Shown here in pieces: positions 23,101 to 36,800 of a stretch of DNA of 64,000 nucleotides. Position numbers and translations under genes: made by a program. The stretch is from the NCBI RefSeq assembly GCF_003945595.2, contig NW_024104909.1, positions 434,001 through 498,000 of the forward strand, given 5' to 3'. Below the pieces are notes generated by a model, which was not told the DNA's origin, did no database searches, and was given only the letters and a program-made list of their open reading frames with translations. Origin of the DNA: Pipra filicauda. Lineage: Eukaryota; Chordata; Aves; Passeriformes; Pipridae. Within the stretch, counting starts at the first letter, position 1. Each line of letters opens with the position of its first letter.

Positions 23101-24259
23101 CCCTGTAGGCATTATAACAGCAAAATATTTTAATGGGATGGAAGCTGTTAAAAGAAAACAGTTATTCCTAAATTCTCTTTTGTATTTTTAATTGCCCATT
23201 AGCTTGTATCTTCAAGAAGTAAATTAGAGAGGAATTTCGTGCTGGTATTTGGAAAAACTGGGAGGCAGTGGGGAAGTGGAAATCCAAGGGACGTTGGGTG
23301 ACAGTGGGAGGGAAGAGATTACAAGAAGCTGAAATCTGCAGGAAGCTGCTGTGAAGCACTTTTTGTGGAATGTTTCTTTGTCTAGTCCTTAAATCTCGTC
23401 ACTTGTTTCAATAATAGAAGAAACGTCATCTAAAAAGATGTGAACCAAACGTGTGGGGAGCACCAACACCTCCAGCAGGAGTTAAGGAGCTCTATGGGAA
23501 CACCTTTGGGAGTCTGGCCTCGGAGCAGGTGAGGTCTGGACCAGCCAACATCCCTCGGAGCTTCAGCATTTGTCACTTGTGGGAAGGGAACTCCCCCATC
23601 CCAGGGGGTAGGGACAGCTGGGCGTGGCCATGGATTGCTCCCCGACAGCTCAGCTGCAAATAACGCTGCAGTGTTTCAGCAGGATGGCATTGCAGGAATC
23701 TTAATCTGCTTTTTGAATAATTTGAATAATTTGGCGTAGAGCTGTGGCTGGTTTACTGAAGTTGTTGAAAGAGGATTGCTCTAGTTGAAGTGGATGGAGA
23801 TGGTGTTTGTTACCATCAGGAGCTCCATGGAGCAGTGCTGTGATGCTGGAGCTGTGCCTTTCCTTTCCATGGAAGTTCAGCACGCAGCAGTGTCGGTGGC
23901 CCATCCCAGGGGTGTGTTCCCTAAGGAGACAGGGGTGCACAGATGCAGGTTTGCCCACACGGGGTGCAAGATACCCGTTGATATCGTGGAACCCATTTCT
24001 GGCAGGGAAATGTGGTGTTCAGCAGATGCTTGAGCGCTTGTCCTACCCCCTGAGGACAGCTGAGCAGAGCAAGGGCCTTCAGAGGGCTGGTGTCCCTCTC
24101 CCCCCTCTCTCCCTATCTCTGCTTCTCATTGCCAAAACTTTTCCCACTGGTAAAAATCCAACACCTAATGATACTAATTTTTACCTGTTATATGCACATA
24201 TGTAAGTCTATAAATAAACACATCCATTCAGTGAGTTCAGAACTGAAAAAATACATTGC

Positions 24260-24270
24260 GGGGGGGGGGG
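24260..24270 (+). repeat. Poly-G run, 11 bases
   Basis: Eleven consecutive G. It is a likely length-variable site and a possible source of sequencing error. Confidence 0.9.
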
Positions 24271-25289
24271 TTTGCTTTTGGTGTGAAAACCTTTGGATGC
24301 TGCAGCCTTGCCAGATGCCAAGACAGAAGCTGTGTGTGTCTTTCCCAGCTCCCTGGCAGGCAGGTGTGCCAGCCCAGGCCAGTGTCACTCCTGCAGGAGC
24401 ACATCTGCCTGTTGTGTCTTCTCTTGCCGTGCTTATCCGTGTTTCTTTGGCCGAATCCAGCCCCAGAGCAGCGAGCCTGGCCTCACTTTCCAGCGCTGCT
24501 GGTTCCTGCTCTGGAGCTGCTTTTGTTGTGGGTACACTCGTGTGATAAGTTTTTGTGATTACGGATGTATCTGTTGTTGGAATTTATTCCGCTCTGCTTT
24601 GCAGGCCTTGCCATAACATTTCCAAGTCTGTTTAACTGGATGCCTCGCTCTTGCCGTGTAAACTTGCAGAAACCAGACACAGCTGTTTAGAAAGGTTGTT
24701 GTGTGAGCTGTTCTTTCTGTGTATTTTCCACATTTATGTTGCATGTGGCAAGATGAAAGCAAAAAAATAGGTGATTTGGGTGAAAATACGAGCCACAGTA
24801 GTAAAAGAACCATCACCTCCTTGTGTAAACAAGAACACTTGTGTACCATGAGACATTCTCAAATATTTTCTCTTCTTGTTTGAATTCTTTTCTTATCTAC
24901 CTGTACAATTGTATAGGCTTATCAATAAGCAGGTAAATATCAAAGAATAAGAAAATAAACTTGATTTTTCTTGATTGAGACAGAGGTGGCAAATGATGGA
25001 AACAGTCTGTGAATGTGAGAATGTTCTCTGAGGTCGCTGAGCCCTGATGGTTTTATTGATAATATTTCAGGCTTAATGTCTCTCTGAGCCACGAGGTCAG
25101 CCATCAAATCATTAATTTAGTACCGTGTTAGCAGCTCTCTCCTTGCACTTATCTACAGGGAGACTAAATAAAAATACCTTAGAAAAAACCATGTGACAAA
25201 GATCAAAATATCCTCGGGGAGGAGCACCTCAAGGGCTGTTTTTAGGTACTGAAAACTTGAGACTGTCTTCCCTCCCCCTCCATAGTTTG

Positions 25290-25380
25290 GGTTTTTGTGG
25301 TGCTTTTTTTTTTGGTGGTTTTATTTGGTTTTTGGGTTTGGGATGGTGTTGTTTTGTTGTGGTTTGTTTTTTTTTTTTAA
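25290..25380 (+). repeat. T/G-rich low-complexity tract
   Basis: The plus strand here is almost free of C and A, with runs of T up to 13 interspersed with GG and GGG. It encodes the false Phe/Gly-rich frame FFFGGFIWFLGLGW. Confidence 0.8.
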
Positions 25381-26016
25381 TCAATTGTGTTTCTTTTCCT
25401 AATTGGGGAGTTCGTTGCCTTCAAGTACTAATTTTTAAGGGTCTCAGCAAGTTTTAGGGGATTGTATTTTTTAGATTAATTTTTGTGAGGGCTCTTACCC
25501 AAGGATTTTTTGCATCTGTTTTATTAATTTTTATATCTCTTTGATTTTCTTATTAAATCACACAGGGCTGTGTTTATTAGAAAGACTGCCAGTGTATGTT
25601 TGTATCCAGTTCCCTCAATAGTTTGTTCTCTCTGAGAGTTTGAAACTTGAGTCTTTTATTTGGTTTTGTTCAAGTCTGATGTAACAGTGCCAGATCAAAT
25701 TATTTAAATTTCCCATTATAACCTCCTTACAATTCAAACAGTTTCTACAACACTGAGCTTCCACAAGCCCTGAGCTTCTCCAGCCTATGCCTTGCCTTTA
25801 ATTTGCAATTTAAACTGTCATTGAGAGCTGTGTCCCTCACTCATTTTGATCTCTGCATCGACAGGTTGTGGAAACAGAGTTCTAAGCTTGGATTGGGGAA
25901 AAAAGGCAAAGTATAAATATATTTCACTCATGTCAGTGAGGCCGTTTAACGAGGAAACGAGCTGTGTTGAGCAGTTTGAAGCCCTTACTTGGTACAACAC
26001 AGGACATTCCCAAGCC

Positions 26017-26112
26017 TCACAGAATCACACGCGGGATCAACGTGGTTGGAAAAGACCTCTGACATCATCGAGCCCAGCCTTTGACCCACCAGCAGGGAGA
26101 ACTGCTGGCCTG
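26017..26112 (-). mobile_element. CR1 LINE tail fragment, antisense
   Basis: TCACAGAATCACACG then GGTTGGAAAAGACCTCTGAC and GAGCCCAGCCTTTGACCC match the inverted 3' end of a CR1 subfamily related to the copies at 4539 and 45739. The right edge is uncertain. Confidence 0.75.
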
Positions 26113-26184
26113 TTTCTGCAGTGGGATCAATGCAGTTGGGGTAGACCTGAGATTTACTCCAGTAATCTAAATCCTGCCTTCTCT

Positions 26185-26350
26185 CAGAATCCTGGAGTCA
26201 CAGGATGGTTTGGGTTGGAAGGGACCTTAAAGCCCATCTCGTTCCACCCCCGTCCAGCAGCCCAGGCTGCTCCAAACCCCGTCCAACCTGCCCTTGGACA
26301 CTTCTCTGTGTTGCCACAGCTTCTCTGGGCAACTTGTGCCAGTGCTTTTG
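26185..26350 (-). mobile_element. CR1 LINE 3'-end fragment, antisense
   Basis: CAGGATGGTTTGGGTTGGAA, GGGACCTTAAAGCCCATCTC, then the CR1 body to TTCTCTGGGCAACTTGTGCC. Compared with other copies here it lacks the 'ccatgggcagggacaccttcc' segment, a small internal deletion. It lies about 70 bp from the preceding CR1 tail. Confidence 0.88.
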
Positions 26351-29300
26351 ACGGGAAGAAGATGAGTTTTTTAATTTCTCCATCCACTTTCCAAACTCAG
26401 TTTTTTCAGAATTGCTGGAGCTGGATGTTTTTTGCTGGAGGACAAGAGAATCCCTACCGGGCTGGGGCTCAGCCAGCGCTGGCGGTGGCCAGGATGTGTT
26501 TCTCCACAGGATTTTCCATTACAGGAGGTTAGGTGTTTCCTGACAACGTTTGCAGTTTTCCCATGCCCGTAAAGCTTGTGCAAATAACTGCCCAGCAAAC
26601 CTACATCCCTACAAAGCCACCTCCAGGCTTGCTGTCGCTGCTCCTCAGGCTGTATCCCTGCCTTCCTGCTGCTCCATTGCACTTGGGTTTCCCCACTTTC
26701 TTTACAGCTTCTCCCCCTCCCCTCTCGTTAGTGTAACTCTTATTCAAATTAAATTAAGGAACCACAAGGGAAAGTGCATCCAGTTTAAGAGGCTGGTGCT
26801 TTCTGCTGGTGCAGTAGTTGTGAAGTGCTGCTTGGAGTTTGCCTTCATACAAAATGTCAGTTTTGCTTTGTTTTAGGGAAGGGCAGAAGTCAGATAAGGA
26901 CTTTTAAGTCAGGGAGGTAACGAGGCTTTGCTGTTTGCAGTGTGGTGCAGGCAGTGTTCAGCCGTGATTTCTTGGCCTTTGCCCCTCCCTGTCTATTAGA
27001 ACTGTTGAATTTCCGATTGCCACTTGGAAACCTTGTTTTATCTTCCTTATAGAAATATTTTCCTTCCATGCCTCCAGCTTCTTACTTTTCCCCATTCCCC
27101 TTTCCTTCCTCCCAGTCCTTTATTCCAGGTTTCCACTCTGAGATTAAAGCCACAAGAAAGGGCTGGTTCAGTGTTTGGTTCAACTGAAGGAGTGAAAAGC
27201 TGAAGCAAAGGGAGTAAGTGAAGTAGTGGGAGTGAGTAACCAGGGTAGGTTTGGAAACCTGCTCAGCAGATCTGTCTGCTCCTGGACAGGTGCTCCTTGT
27301 CTGTCTGCAGCTCATCTGCTGCAGAGGTTTCCCACATCCTCAGCTCTCTTATTTTCTTCCTTGCAGTTGTTCACTTTATGTGCCCATCAGGACAGAATTC
27401 CCAAAGAAACGGCCAAAAACTTGATTGGAAACGGTCACAGTCATCCCTTTAATTTTATATGGGCTGCGATCTGGGACGTTGTGCAATCTCAGTGTTGAAT
27501 CTCCAGGCCATTCATTCTTCAAAACCCCTTTTAGCTGGTTCTAATGACACAAAAATTTAGATATACAAATGGAAAAGCAGGTGGCAGAGTAGCTGAGCCC
27601 TGTCTCGGTTCCTTTGTAGGAGATGAGCCCAAATCCGGTGGGCTCGGAAGCGCCCGTAAACATTTTTCAATCCAAGTAATTTGTTTAAACTCTGGGTTTA
27701 TGGGACTTAAGATAGACCAAAATGGAAAGTAAATAATACAGTATCCTATCTGGAGCATCTCTTCTGCACTTAAGTAAGTGAGGGCTAGGAAGGGAATCAT
27801 CAGGGTGACTATGGGAAGAACAGCTTGCCCGGGGATAGCAGTGCCATGGGATGAAGCACGTGGTGCTTCCCGCTGCCTTCCCCCCACAGACCACAGCCAC
27901 CAACTGTGGGCCATAAAAGGAAACAACATTTCTTGTCAAAATACAGCTGCCCAGCCCGTTTGCTTTCTGGGAAAAATGTCCAGTAACTGCTGGTACAGCC
28001 GTGTGATGTGCAGCTCAGCCTCTAAACATTTACTTTGAACTCGCTCCTTGGCTTCTCAGAGCCCCTGGGGCAGGGGAATAATGTAATGCTGCCAGCTGAT
28101 GAGTGGTCTCCATGCAGGGATGTAAGCCTGGTTAGAGATTTAAAGTTCAAAACAGTTTTTTTAAAAACCTTTTTAAGAAAAAAGTCCTTTTTTAAATCAG
28201 GACCAATAATGCAAAGTGTCTAATTATTGGTAAAATAATGCATCTTTGCATGAAATTAAATTTTGCATTAAAAAGTAGCAAATACGTTTTGCCTCGTCAT
28301 TTAGTTTGAATTATTTTATGATATCTTCCTTATTGCTCTGATAATTTGAAATTTCTATAAGCTCTTTAAATGATGCAAGAAAGTGCTCTGCTGGCACACC
28401 ATGTAAACCAAGTGAGTGGAAAAGTAAATATTTAAGGCTGACATATTGAAGTATAAATAGCGGTTACTGTGTGTAATGTTTCAATTGTAAAACTATTTCC
28501 AGGGCTGTGTTAGTGTGCACCAGGGCTCGTTAAAATATGTTTTCTGAAAGTTGCATTTCTGTTTTGGAAAGTGGGTCTCAAAGTGGTCACAAGTACGTCT
28601 GTGACACGATCCTTTACGTGTTTGTCACTCGTTCCCAGGGAAGGTCCGAGCAGCTCGTCAGCGAGCACAAATTGATGGGCAGTGAAGTTTATTGTTCTCA
28701 GAGGTTTATCCATATATTCCAGTCTGGATTTGGTGTTGTCTAATCAAAAAATGAGGAATATGGTCAGGCAGTGGGGGCTGGCTTCATCAAATGCCGGTGC
28801 TGAGTCAGCTCGAGGTCCTGGGCTTCATCCTGGCTCCGGTGTAAGCACCACTCCCTGGGGAAGCTGCTCGGGGGGAATGGGTGTGCTGCCCCTCACAGAT
28901 ACTGGGAATTAACTTTTCTCATCTCAGGCCTCTCCCCAGACAAGTGGAGTTTAGTTTTTCTCCTTCTCTTTGGAACTTGATCTTTAGCACTTGTGTTTTG
29001 CAAGAGCGGGATATTTATCGCACCTCGCGCCTTGAAGTACCTTGTCCCTCCGTCGAGGGACTCTCCTCTGGAAGTCCCATTCTTGAGGACTTAGGGAAGA
29101 GCCCGAGTGTTGTTCCAGCACAGCTGTGGGGTGCAGCAGTAATTCCCAAGCTTTCCTGTCCCCTCTCTGTGTCAGGAGGGCCGAGTGGCTTCCACGTGGG
29201 CACAAACGCGGTGCGATGGAGGCTTTTAGTGCTGTGACATTGCACAACAGCTGTAAACTACTCAGAGCTAAAGTTTAGCTCAGGCCGAGCCAACTTGACT

Positions 29301-30464
29301 TTTAAACTTAATGTTTAACATGTTTTACTGTAGCAATAACGTTATAGGAAGGCATCCCTGTATTGGAAAGAGTTATTGTGGTAACACGTATGTGGAATTC
29401 CACTGATGTTTGGAGCTAAATCTGCTTTGGAAAGGTTATGTTTTGTGTGTAAAACATGCTTTTGCTTCAAATTTTGTAAAAGGGAATAATGTGAGAGATC
29501 TTTCTGAATTTCAGCTTTTCCAGCTCTTAAAATATTGAGTTTGAAATGTAAAAATTCAGTCTTGGATTGCCCTGCAGGATGTGAATACATTGAAGCCTTT
29601 CAGGATATTCCTCACTTTTGTGAAATGTTGCTTGGACCAGGTTAATAACTTTGTCAGTGGTATCTCTGGTTATAAATGTTCATTTTCACAGTCTCTTAGA
29701 TGCTCCTGGTGTCTTTGTGAGCTCATGCTTTCTCTTGATGAGTTTTATTTAATTTATTGGGTTTTGTAATCTATGTGAAATATCGTTATATATACTTAGC
29801 AATAAATAGTTCCTCTTCAACTCTGATGCCCCTGCTCAGGGTGGTGTAGTAACATTTTTATTATTGCCTCAGTATAAATAATTTATTTAGTAAGTTATTA
29901 ATTATATATTAGTTCCTAAAGTAATAGATAATTATATAATAGTGCTAATGAAAATCAAGAACATTCTCTCAAGTGCTCTAAAAATGAAATAATTAATTCT
30001 CCATCCCTGTGAATTTTGGTTTAAATAAACAAGATAGAGAGATACAGGACACAACAGAGATAAATTGGTGTTCGGGATAGGGATATGCCTAAATATTTTC
30101 TTTCAAAATGAGGTTTTACAAAGTACTATTCAATGTCCTATCTTAAGTATTTAAAAGTCTAAAAGCTTTGTTTTGAATGATCAAATGTGCTGTACTGGTG
30201 GTGCCATACAGATAATTAGGAGGCCATTTAGCACTTAAGGAAAGGCTGATCTTGCCAACTTTCCTCTTAAATCTGTTCTCTCCTCCATTTGATCAGCTGC
30301 ATTTCTTGCAGCCCACTGCTACTTTTCCATCTCCCTAATTCTATAATTTGTTTATTTGCTCTCCCTGACACTCCTGAATCAACATTTGGGAAATGTGGAA
30401 GTGCAGGGTTACCCTGCAGCCCCTTGTGCAGCAGGGAGGTACCTAGGCTCACTGGGGGGGGATA
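26351..30464 (+). other. ADCY9: ADCY9 intron 1, no gene, with an AT-rich island
   Basis: No exon is seen. The part at 28140-28480 is AT-rich and carries clustered TTTGCAT-type motifs and a small perfect dyad, listed separately. The part at 29860-29960 is very AT-rich (TAATTAT and TATATAAT words). These may be regulatory or simply low complexity. Confidence 0.6.
28202..28269. promoter_or_regulatory. ADCY9: Possible POU/homeodomain enhancer core
   Basis: A perfect dyad ACCAATAAT...ATTATTGGT (28202-28210 and 28223-28231, 12-base spacer) surrounds ATGCAAAG (28209-28216). CTTTGCAT (28244-28251) and TTTTGCATT (28261-28269) follow. Three octamer-like half sites within about 60 bases are suggestive of a POU-factor element, but AT-rich DNA produces such words by chance. 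Confidence 0.3.
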
Positions 30465-30890
30465 ATCACAGAGTCCCAGGATGGTTTGGGATGAAAGGGA
30501 CCTTAAAGCTCATCTCCTTCCACCCCCTGCCCTGGGCAGGGACACCTTCCACTGTCCCAGGTGAATCCAAACTCCGTCCAACCTGGCCTTGGACACTTCC
30601 AGGGCTGGGGCAGCCACAGCTTCTCTGGGCAACCTGTGCCAGGGCCTCCCCACCCTCCCAGCCAAGAATTCCTTCCCAATATTCCATCTCTAACCCTGCC
30701 CTGTGTCAGTGGGAAGCCCCTTTGTCCTGTCACCCCTGTAAACAGTCTCTCTCCATCTTTTCTGTTGTCTCCTTTCAGGTCTGGAAGGCCACACTTAGGT
30801 CATCCCTGAGCTTTCTGTTCTCCAGGCTGAGCAATCCCAATTCCCTCAGCCTTTCACTCCTCCTAGCCCACTGCTGGACTCACCACAAGC
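30465..30890 (-). mobile_element. CR1 LINE fragment, antisense
   Basis: It starts with TCACAGAGTCCCAGGATGG and GGGACCTTAAAGCTCATCTC, and continues through CR1 to CTGTTCTCCAGGCTGAGCAA and beyond. The minus strand shows the ORF2 C-terminal relic in broken frames. Length is about 425 bp. Confidence 0.92.
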
Positions 30891-33800
30891 TCTTTTTACC
30901 TTCTGTGTCTCTCCAATGGTGCTTTTATTTTTTAAAATCCCTTCTACACACTCAGTCGCTGTCTTTTAAACATAAACACGTTCATCAGTCCGTGTGGCTG
31001 TTTGGAAATGAGTTACTCAGGTTCATTTAGGTACTGACTGTAAGCTGGATGTTTATACCCCATTTTACATTTTTTTGCAGTTTGTAAATCCTGTCAGTAA
31101 TTGATCAGAAATGTTCTTCAGGGAGACTGGATATGGTACGGGCAGGTCTCGGAGGGTGCTTGCTTTTGCCTTATTTCCTTTCTAGTGCTGGAAAACCAAG
31201 ATTTTTCTCCTCATGGTACTGCCCATCATCCAGCTGTTTGAATGCTGGAGTGACACACACCGTGGCCAATAGATCCTTCCTAATCTGGAGCTCAGGAAGG
31301 AGCAGCTCCCTTCCTAAGCTGGGGATCACTCATTTGACTTTGTGAATAATACCTATTTCTGCCCTTAGCAGCACTAGCTCTGATGCATTTGTATAATTTA
31401 TAAAGCTTTAATCCCAACCTGCCTTACAGGTTGTACATAGTTAATTCTTATCACACAATGTTATCTTGAGCAAATACTTAATTTCTTTAATTGCAGTGCT
31501 AATTTATAATGCAGTCGCATTCAGGTTGAGTCTTAATTTTATGTGTGTATCACTTAACAGATGCTCTGGGGAGTAAATTCTCCTATAATTAGATTTGACA
31601 TATGTTTTCCTGCAAGGTGAAATAGTTTGCGTGCTTCTAGAATAAATATTGTCTGCAGCCTGGATTTATAATCCCAGTAAACAATTGAAGATGTTGCTGG
31701 GAGTCCTCCTTGCCTCGTGTAAGCTGTGGCTTTGGGAGCCTTGGGAGTCCTCAATATTGAGTCCTTCCTAATGGCCCTTTTTTTGTTGTTGTTTTTACTC
31801 CAAAAAAGGGCAAGATCAAAGTGCAGCCTGTTCTTTCCTGCCCTTCTAGATATACAAAACAGCTGCAAAGCACAATCAGCTATTGTGGTGATATGTGCCC
31901 CAGGTCTATAAATAGATAGAGAGCTTCAGGCTGGAGCTGTGCTGCTACAGAGGCAAGGGGATTTTTGCTTGGGGTTACTAAACATTCCCTGGCTCGTTTG
32001 TGGTTTAGAAGCATCATTTCCGAGGCTGCCATATTCCAATGGAATTGGAATTCTAAAGGATTTGGCCGTGAAGGCTTTACATGGCTTCACCATTTGTGTT
32101 TGCATTTTCTCCTTCCCTTTCTTGTTTTTTCCTTTCCCCACAACACACAAGAATTTTGCAGGTTTCTAAAGGACAGCAATTTAAACACAGACATTCAGTT
32201 GTTTACCAGTAAAATATGGCTGTGATGTATGGCCTTGGTGGGAAGTTTACAGAGGCACATGGAGAGTGAGAATCAGAACCACTTTTCATTAAACTGTGGT
32301 CTGGGCTCTCCTTCAACCTGGAAACGTGGAGTGTGAGGCTCGATGAGAGCTTCATGTTCTCTTGAACTGGGGAGTGGGCGGCTGTGTGAGGACGCTCTGC
32401 CTCGCTGTGCAGCACTAATCAAATCTGCACGGCAGCTCCAGAGCCGGGAGAGCTGTTCCCAGGTTGTTTTTTTAATTCAATATGCCGCATTTTTGTTATT
32501 CCTTATGTTAATTTGTACTGGGAGAGCTATGGAGAGTGTGAGAGCTCGGGACCTGATAGGTGATGAGAGGAAAAATTAGTGTATTGGGCAGAAGGAAGGG
32601 GTTGGAGATAATTTGGGTTTTGAGTATCCAGGAAGTGGCTGAAGCTGCCTCTGGCAGAGGTGAAGCTCTGCTCGTCTCCTTTCCTGGAAAAGCTATTGAT
32701 TGCCATTGCATTTCAACAACATTAGCACCTCACAGCATCAGTCCTGCTGTCCTGCTTTAAATTTAAATGAGAAAAGGGATAAAAATAACTCCTTTGGCAT
32801 TTCAGATGGGTACTTTTCAGCTGTAACCTTCGGTGCTTTGAGTCAGGTGAACCAGTTCACCCCTTGAGTCTTTCTCCTTTCAACAACTGGACTCGAAATT
32901 TGGTTTGTCGCCGTGGGTCAGGAGTGATTTAGAAGGTCTTGCCCCACATAAACATCTCACAGAAGGTGTTTTATGAAGCTTTCAATGCATAAATACAACT
33001 TCAGTATATGTGGTCAGTGTTTTCCAAGGTCATGTGAGGTTATGGTGGAAATTCCTCAGTCAGAGAGCAGAGTGGGAATTTCTAATCCACTTGTTGTTTC
33101 TGAAGAAATAGCAATCAGAACATTGAAGGAGAAGTGTTGAAATCTCAACTGAAAACCATACAGGAACTCAGATTTACCTGAATTGAAAGAAATCATCTAG
33201 TATGACCTTTCTTTGTGAAAATTAGGGCATGAAGTGGAATTTTTAAGTCAAATATGACGAAAACTTCCTCCTGCCTATGTGTTCTTCTGCTGGATCGGTG
33301 ACAATATAAACCAAACAGGCACGCAGCAGATCTCTGAGGCAAACCAAACTCTTCCTGTAGTTTTCTATGCATAACCAGGTTGTTCAGGGACCTCTGGAGG
33401 TGTCTTGTCCAAACTCATGCTCAATAGAGGTTCAATTAGAGCTGGTTTTCAGGCATCTCCCCCGCTGTAACTTGTCCTCAGTGCTCCTCGGAGAAGAGCC
33501 TGGCTCTGTCTTCTCCCTGCCCTCATGTTTTCTAAAGAACAGCAGAAGAGCGAGGGGGAAGCACCAAACCTTGCTCTTGAACGTTGCTTTCAAACCTTGC
33601 TTTCATGGTGAGAGAGCTACGAGCAGGGAGGACTCGGATCTCTGACCACTGCGATCATCCCTGGGGGGGCAAGCACAGTGGAAGAGGCTGAGAGAGGGAA
33701 ATCAATCTCCTTCCTGCAAGTGGTATGGCAGATTTTAGCTGCTTTATGAGGACTTGGGCTCTTCCTTAGTGTATGTTTTGGTGGTTTCTCATGTTGGAGA

Positions 33801-36800
33801 GATTCTAGAATGCACCCAGAGAACTTCATCACAAACCCTCCTGCACTTGGTGCAGTCGGTGGCTCTTCTCTGCAGCGAAAGGGTGGGCTGAGCCTGCTCA
33901 GGACAGCAGGGAATTCTCATATGGGTTGCTGGAGCCAGGGGGGCATTTATTTTCTGACCATCAAGGACCTTTCTGTGTGGGACTGTGGGCACATGTTTGC
34001 AGAAAGGATCTGCAGAGGGCAACGTGCATCTTGATGAGTGACCCTTGTGACCATTGCCTTGCTTGTGAAGCACGTCCTGATGTCTGACCTGCTGGTGGTT
34101 CTGAGCTGGTCCAGGCCTGTCTTCAGGCCAGAAGTTCCCTTTGGACTGCCTGACTCCTCTCTTGTGGGATCTGCCTTATGTTGTCTCTTGAAAGCAGCAT
34201 AAGACTTGGTTCCGCTCTGTGCTTGGTTTAACACAAATCAATGGTCTAACCCACCTTTTATCAGGAAAAATAGTTCCCAAAATGTAATTACAAGGTGGAC
34301 TCCACCTCTTCTCATTAGAATGAAACAGAGGGAATAAAAAACATGGGATATGGAGATGTGCAGGTCCATTTGGTCACAGACAAATGTAGAGGAAGGGAAA
34401 GGAACATGTTTTCATTTTCAGCCGAGGGGTTCCTCTTGGAGGCCCCGCTGCAGGCCCGGCGTGGATCTGTGTGTCCCTCTGAACACACATGGAGTGCCCG
34501 AGGAGATCCTGACCCTGGAAAGGGTCGTCCAGGAGCAGTAGTGCCACTGGAGCCGCGGGAGCACGAGGAGCTGCCGGGGGCTGGTCCAGGCGCTGCTCTG
34601 GCCACGTGTTCTGCCACTGATAATAAAGAGGATGAAGAGCCTTTGGGAAGGTCAGTGCATTCTTTGTTTTGGACTAGAGGAAGATGTTGTCCTCAAAGTT
34701 TCTTTTCCCAGGAAAGAGGAACATCGAAGCGGAAGCCTTTGGAAGGGTTGGTTTCTCAGGGCAGGTTCTGTATTTCATGCTCCTCTTTTTTGGGATCAGC
34801 CTCTTCCCGGCACTTTCAGGGCTAAAAAGGGCTTGACCTCACCTCAGTACACAGTGTTTGTATTTAGATTGCAACGACTACTCTGTGTCTTCCTGAAATA
34901 CTGTGAGGGGTTTTTTTCCTCTGTGAGCTCTTCCTTGGTGTTTGATGTTGTTCTGGGCTCCTCAGCTGAACTCCCCAAATCACCTTGTTATCTTGAGCAA
35001 AGCATAGCTGCTGTGATAGATCTCACAGCAGTTCCCTGTTTGAGCTGGCAAATCTTTTCCTGAACTTGCTGTACCCTCCAGTAGATAAAGTGGCAATCTA
35101 AGAGCAGCACGGGCTTCACACCAAAAGATCCGATTCAGGCTTCAGTGAGCACAGCTGCATTTTTATTTTTTTATTATATTTTTTACCTCCAGGCTTCTGT
35201 GCTTGTTGGTTTGCCTGGGAGAGAAAGTGCAGCTACCCTGGATGTGTGTGCACAATCAGGTCCAGCTGGAAAGACAAATGCTTTGCTTGTGCTTTGGTGC
35301 TAATGGGAGAGCAGACTTCAAATAATCAGTTTTCCTCTAAAGTAAACAACTTTTAAGCTTCTGACAGAAAAGATGAAAAGCACACCTCCTTTTAAAACCA
35401 GACCTCGCTCCTTAAGATTGTAGCAGCTTCATAAATAAAAAAAAGAAAATTAAAACTATTGTATAGGGCTTCATATGAGCAATTCTTCCTGGGTAATACT
35501 ATATGAATTCCATATTGTATTCTGCAAAGAGGACACCCAGCTGTTGTGTCATACCTTGGGTCGATGGCTGTGACTTAGTGGAGCCCTCCAGTAATTATTA
35601 GAGAAGTATTTCCTCTCTCAGTTGAAAGTTTGTACTCTCTTGCTCCGTTTTCCCAAGCAAACTCTTGCATGAAATTCCAGTGACACGGATCAATGAGAAA
35701 TTAAAATGTCCTTTTTTGGACTAGGCAGCTAATTGGGAAAAAAGCTACTGAATTATGGGTTTAGTGCAAAGAGTTTGGTTTAGGTTGGATTTTGTGCTCT
35801 GCAGGAAGATAATTCTGTTCATTTTGAAGCTTTGTTTTCCTGAGAGCCATGAATGGAGGTATCCAACTTAGGGAAGTGTCCCAGGTGGAACAAACCCCAC
35901 TGTATTAGCCATGTATATTTGTGAGTTTATATTTATCATAATATACTTGTAACTCTGATTTTCCTGGTGTTTTGAAGATAACCTTAGGTGATGCTTTTTA
36001 AGGGAGAAAAATCTCTCACTTCTCTGTGATACCCACAGAACTGATGTGCCTTCCTTTATATTAAAAATTATTTTCACTATGCATTTCTTATTGAAAAGAG
36101 TAAAAATTAACCTTTTATTAAACAAGTTTGTTAACAAAGCCACTTAGATTTAGTCATATGGGAGGATGCTCTTTATTTTGACATCAAATTCATCTGTAAT
36201 TTGTGTATTGCTGGTTTGAGGAAGGAGAGTATGCAAGAGCAACAGGGCAAGTGAAGTGCAGTCAGGTGACAATTTGGGAGGGCAAAACATCTGCAAAGAC
36301 CAGAGATCTCACTGCACACAAAAATGATGTGAAAACTGAGCTGTGGACTTGTGTGACTGAACTTTGATGCTGGTGACAGGGAATGTATTACTAACCTATG
36401 AGCTCACCTGTAAGTCCTGCACTTAGTTTAAAACCATTTCATGGCATCAGTGACTTTAATCCCATTATGTTGGGTGTTTAATTTCAATTTCCTGGAAGGA
36501 AGACATTGCAAATTGAAGAGTGATTTCAACATTGTAAATTTTTCTGATTAGAAGCTTCCTCTGCATGTCTGAGGTGTGCAGCTGCCTTGCTTCTAAAGCA
36601 CCAAGAGCTCCTACGGGTTATCCCAGTTTTGACACCAAAAAATGTCAAAGGTTTGTTATGAAATCCTCCCTTTACATAAAATAGTTTATACAAGTGTGAG
36701 GGTAACAAAAGCAGATTGTGTTTCTCATTCAAACAAGTTCATAGTGTTTCTCAAATGCTTTTGAAAAAAGGAATTGCTTGTTATCAGATTGAAAACCCAC

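Larger units (their letters stand above)
20163..26016 (+). other. ADCY9: ADCY9 intron 1, no gene
   Basis: Unique-looking intron with low-complexity spots: a T run at 21845-21857, an 11-base G run at 24260-24270, and a T/G-rich tract at about 25290-25380. Many short open frames overlap without coding character. No exon, RNA gene or full repeat is recognised. Confidence 0.65.

Noticed and set aside
25846..26532. 228-codon open frame on the plus strand
   Set aside because: It crosses two CR1 tail fragments and unique intron. Its composition is not coding-like.
30356..31030. 224-codon open frame on the plus strand
   Set aside because: Most of it is the reverse complement of a CR1 fragment, with no host similarity or splice borders.
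33790..34250. Possible LTR or retrovirus-like segment
   Set aside because: I looked for TG...CA ends, a primer-binding site and a polyadenylation signal and found no convincing set. It is left as unique intron.
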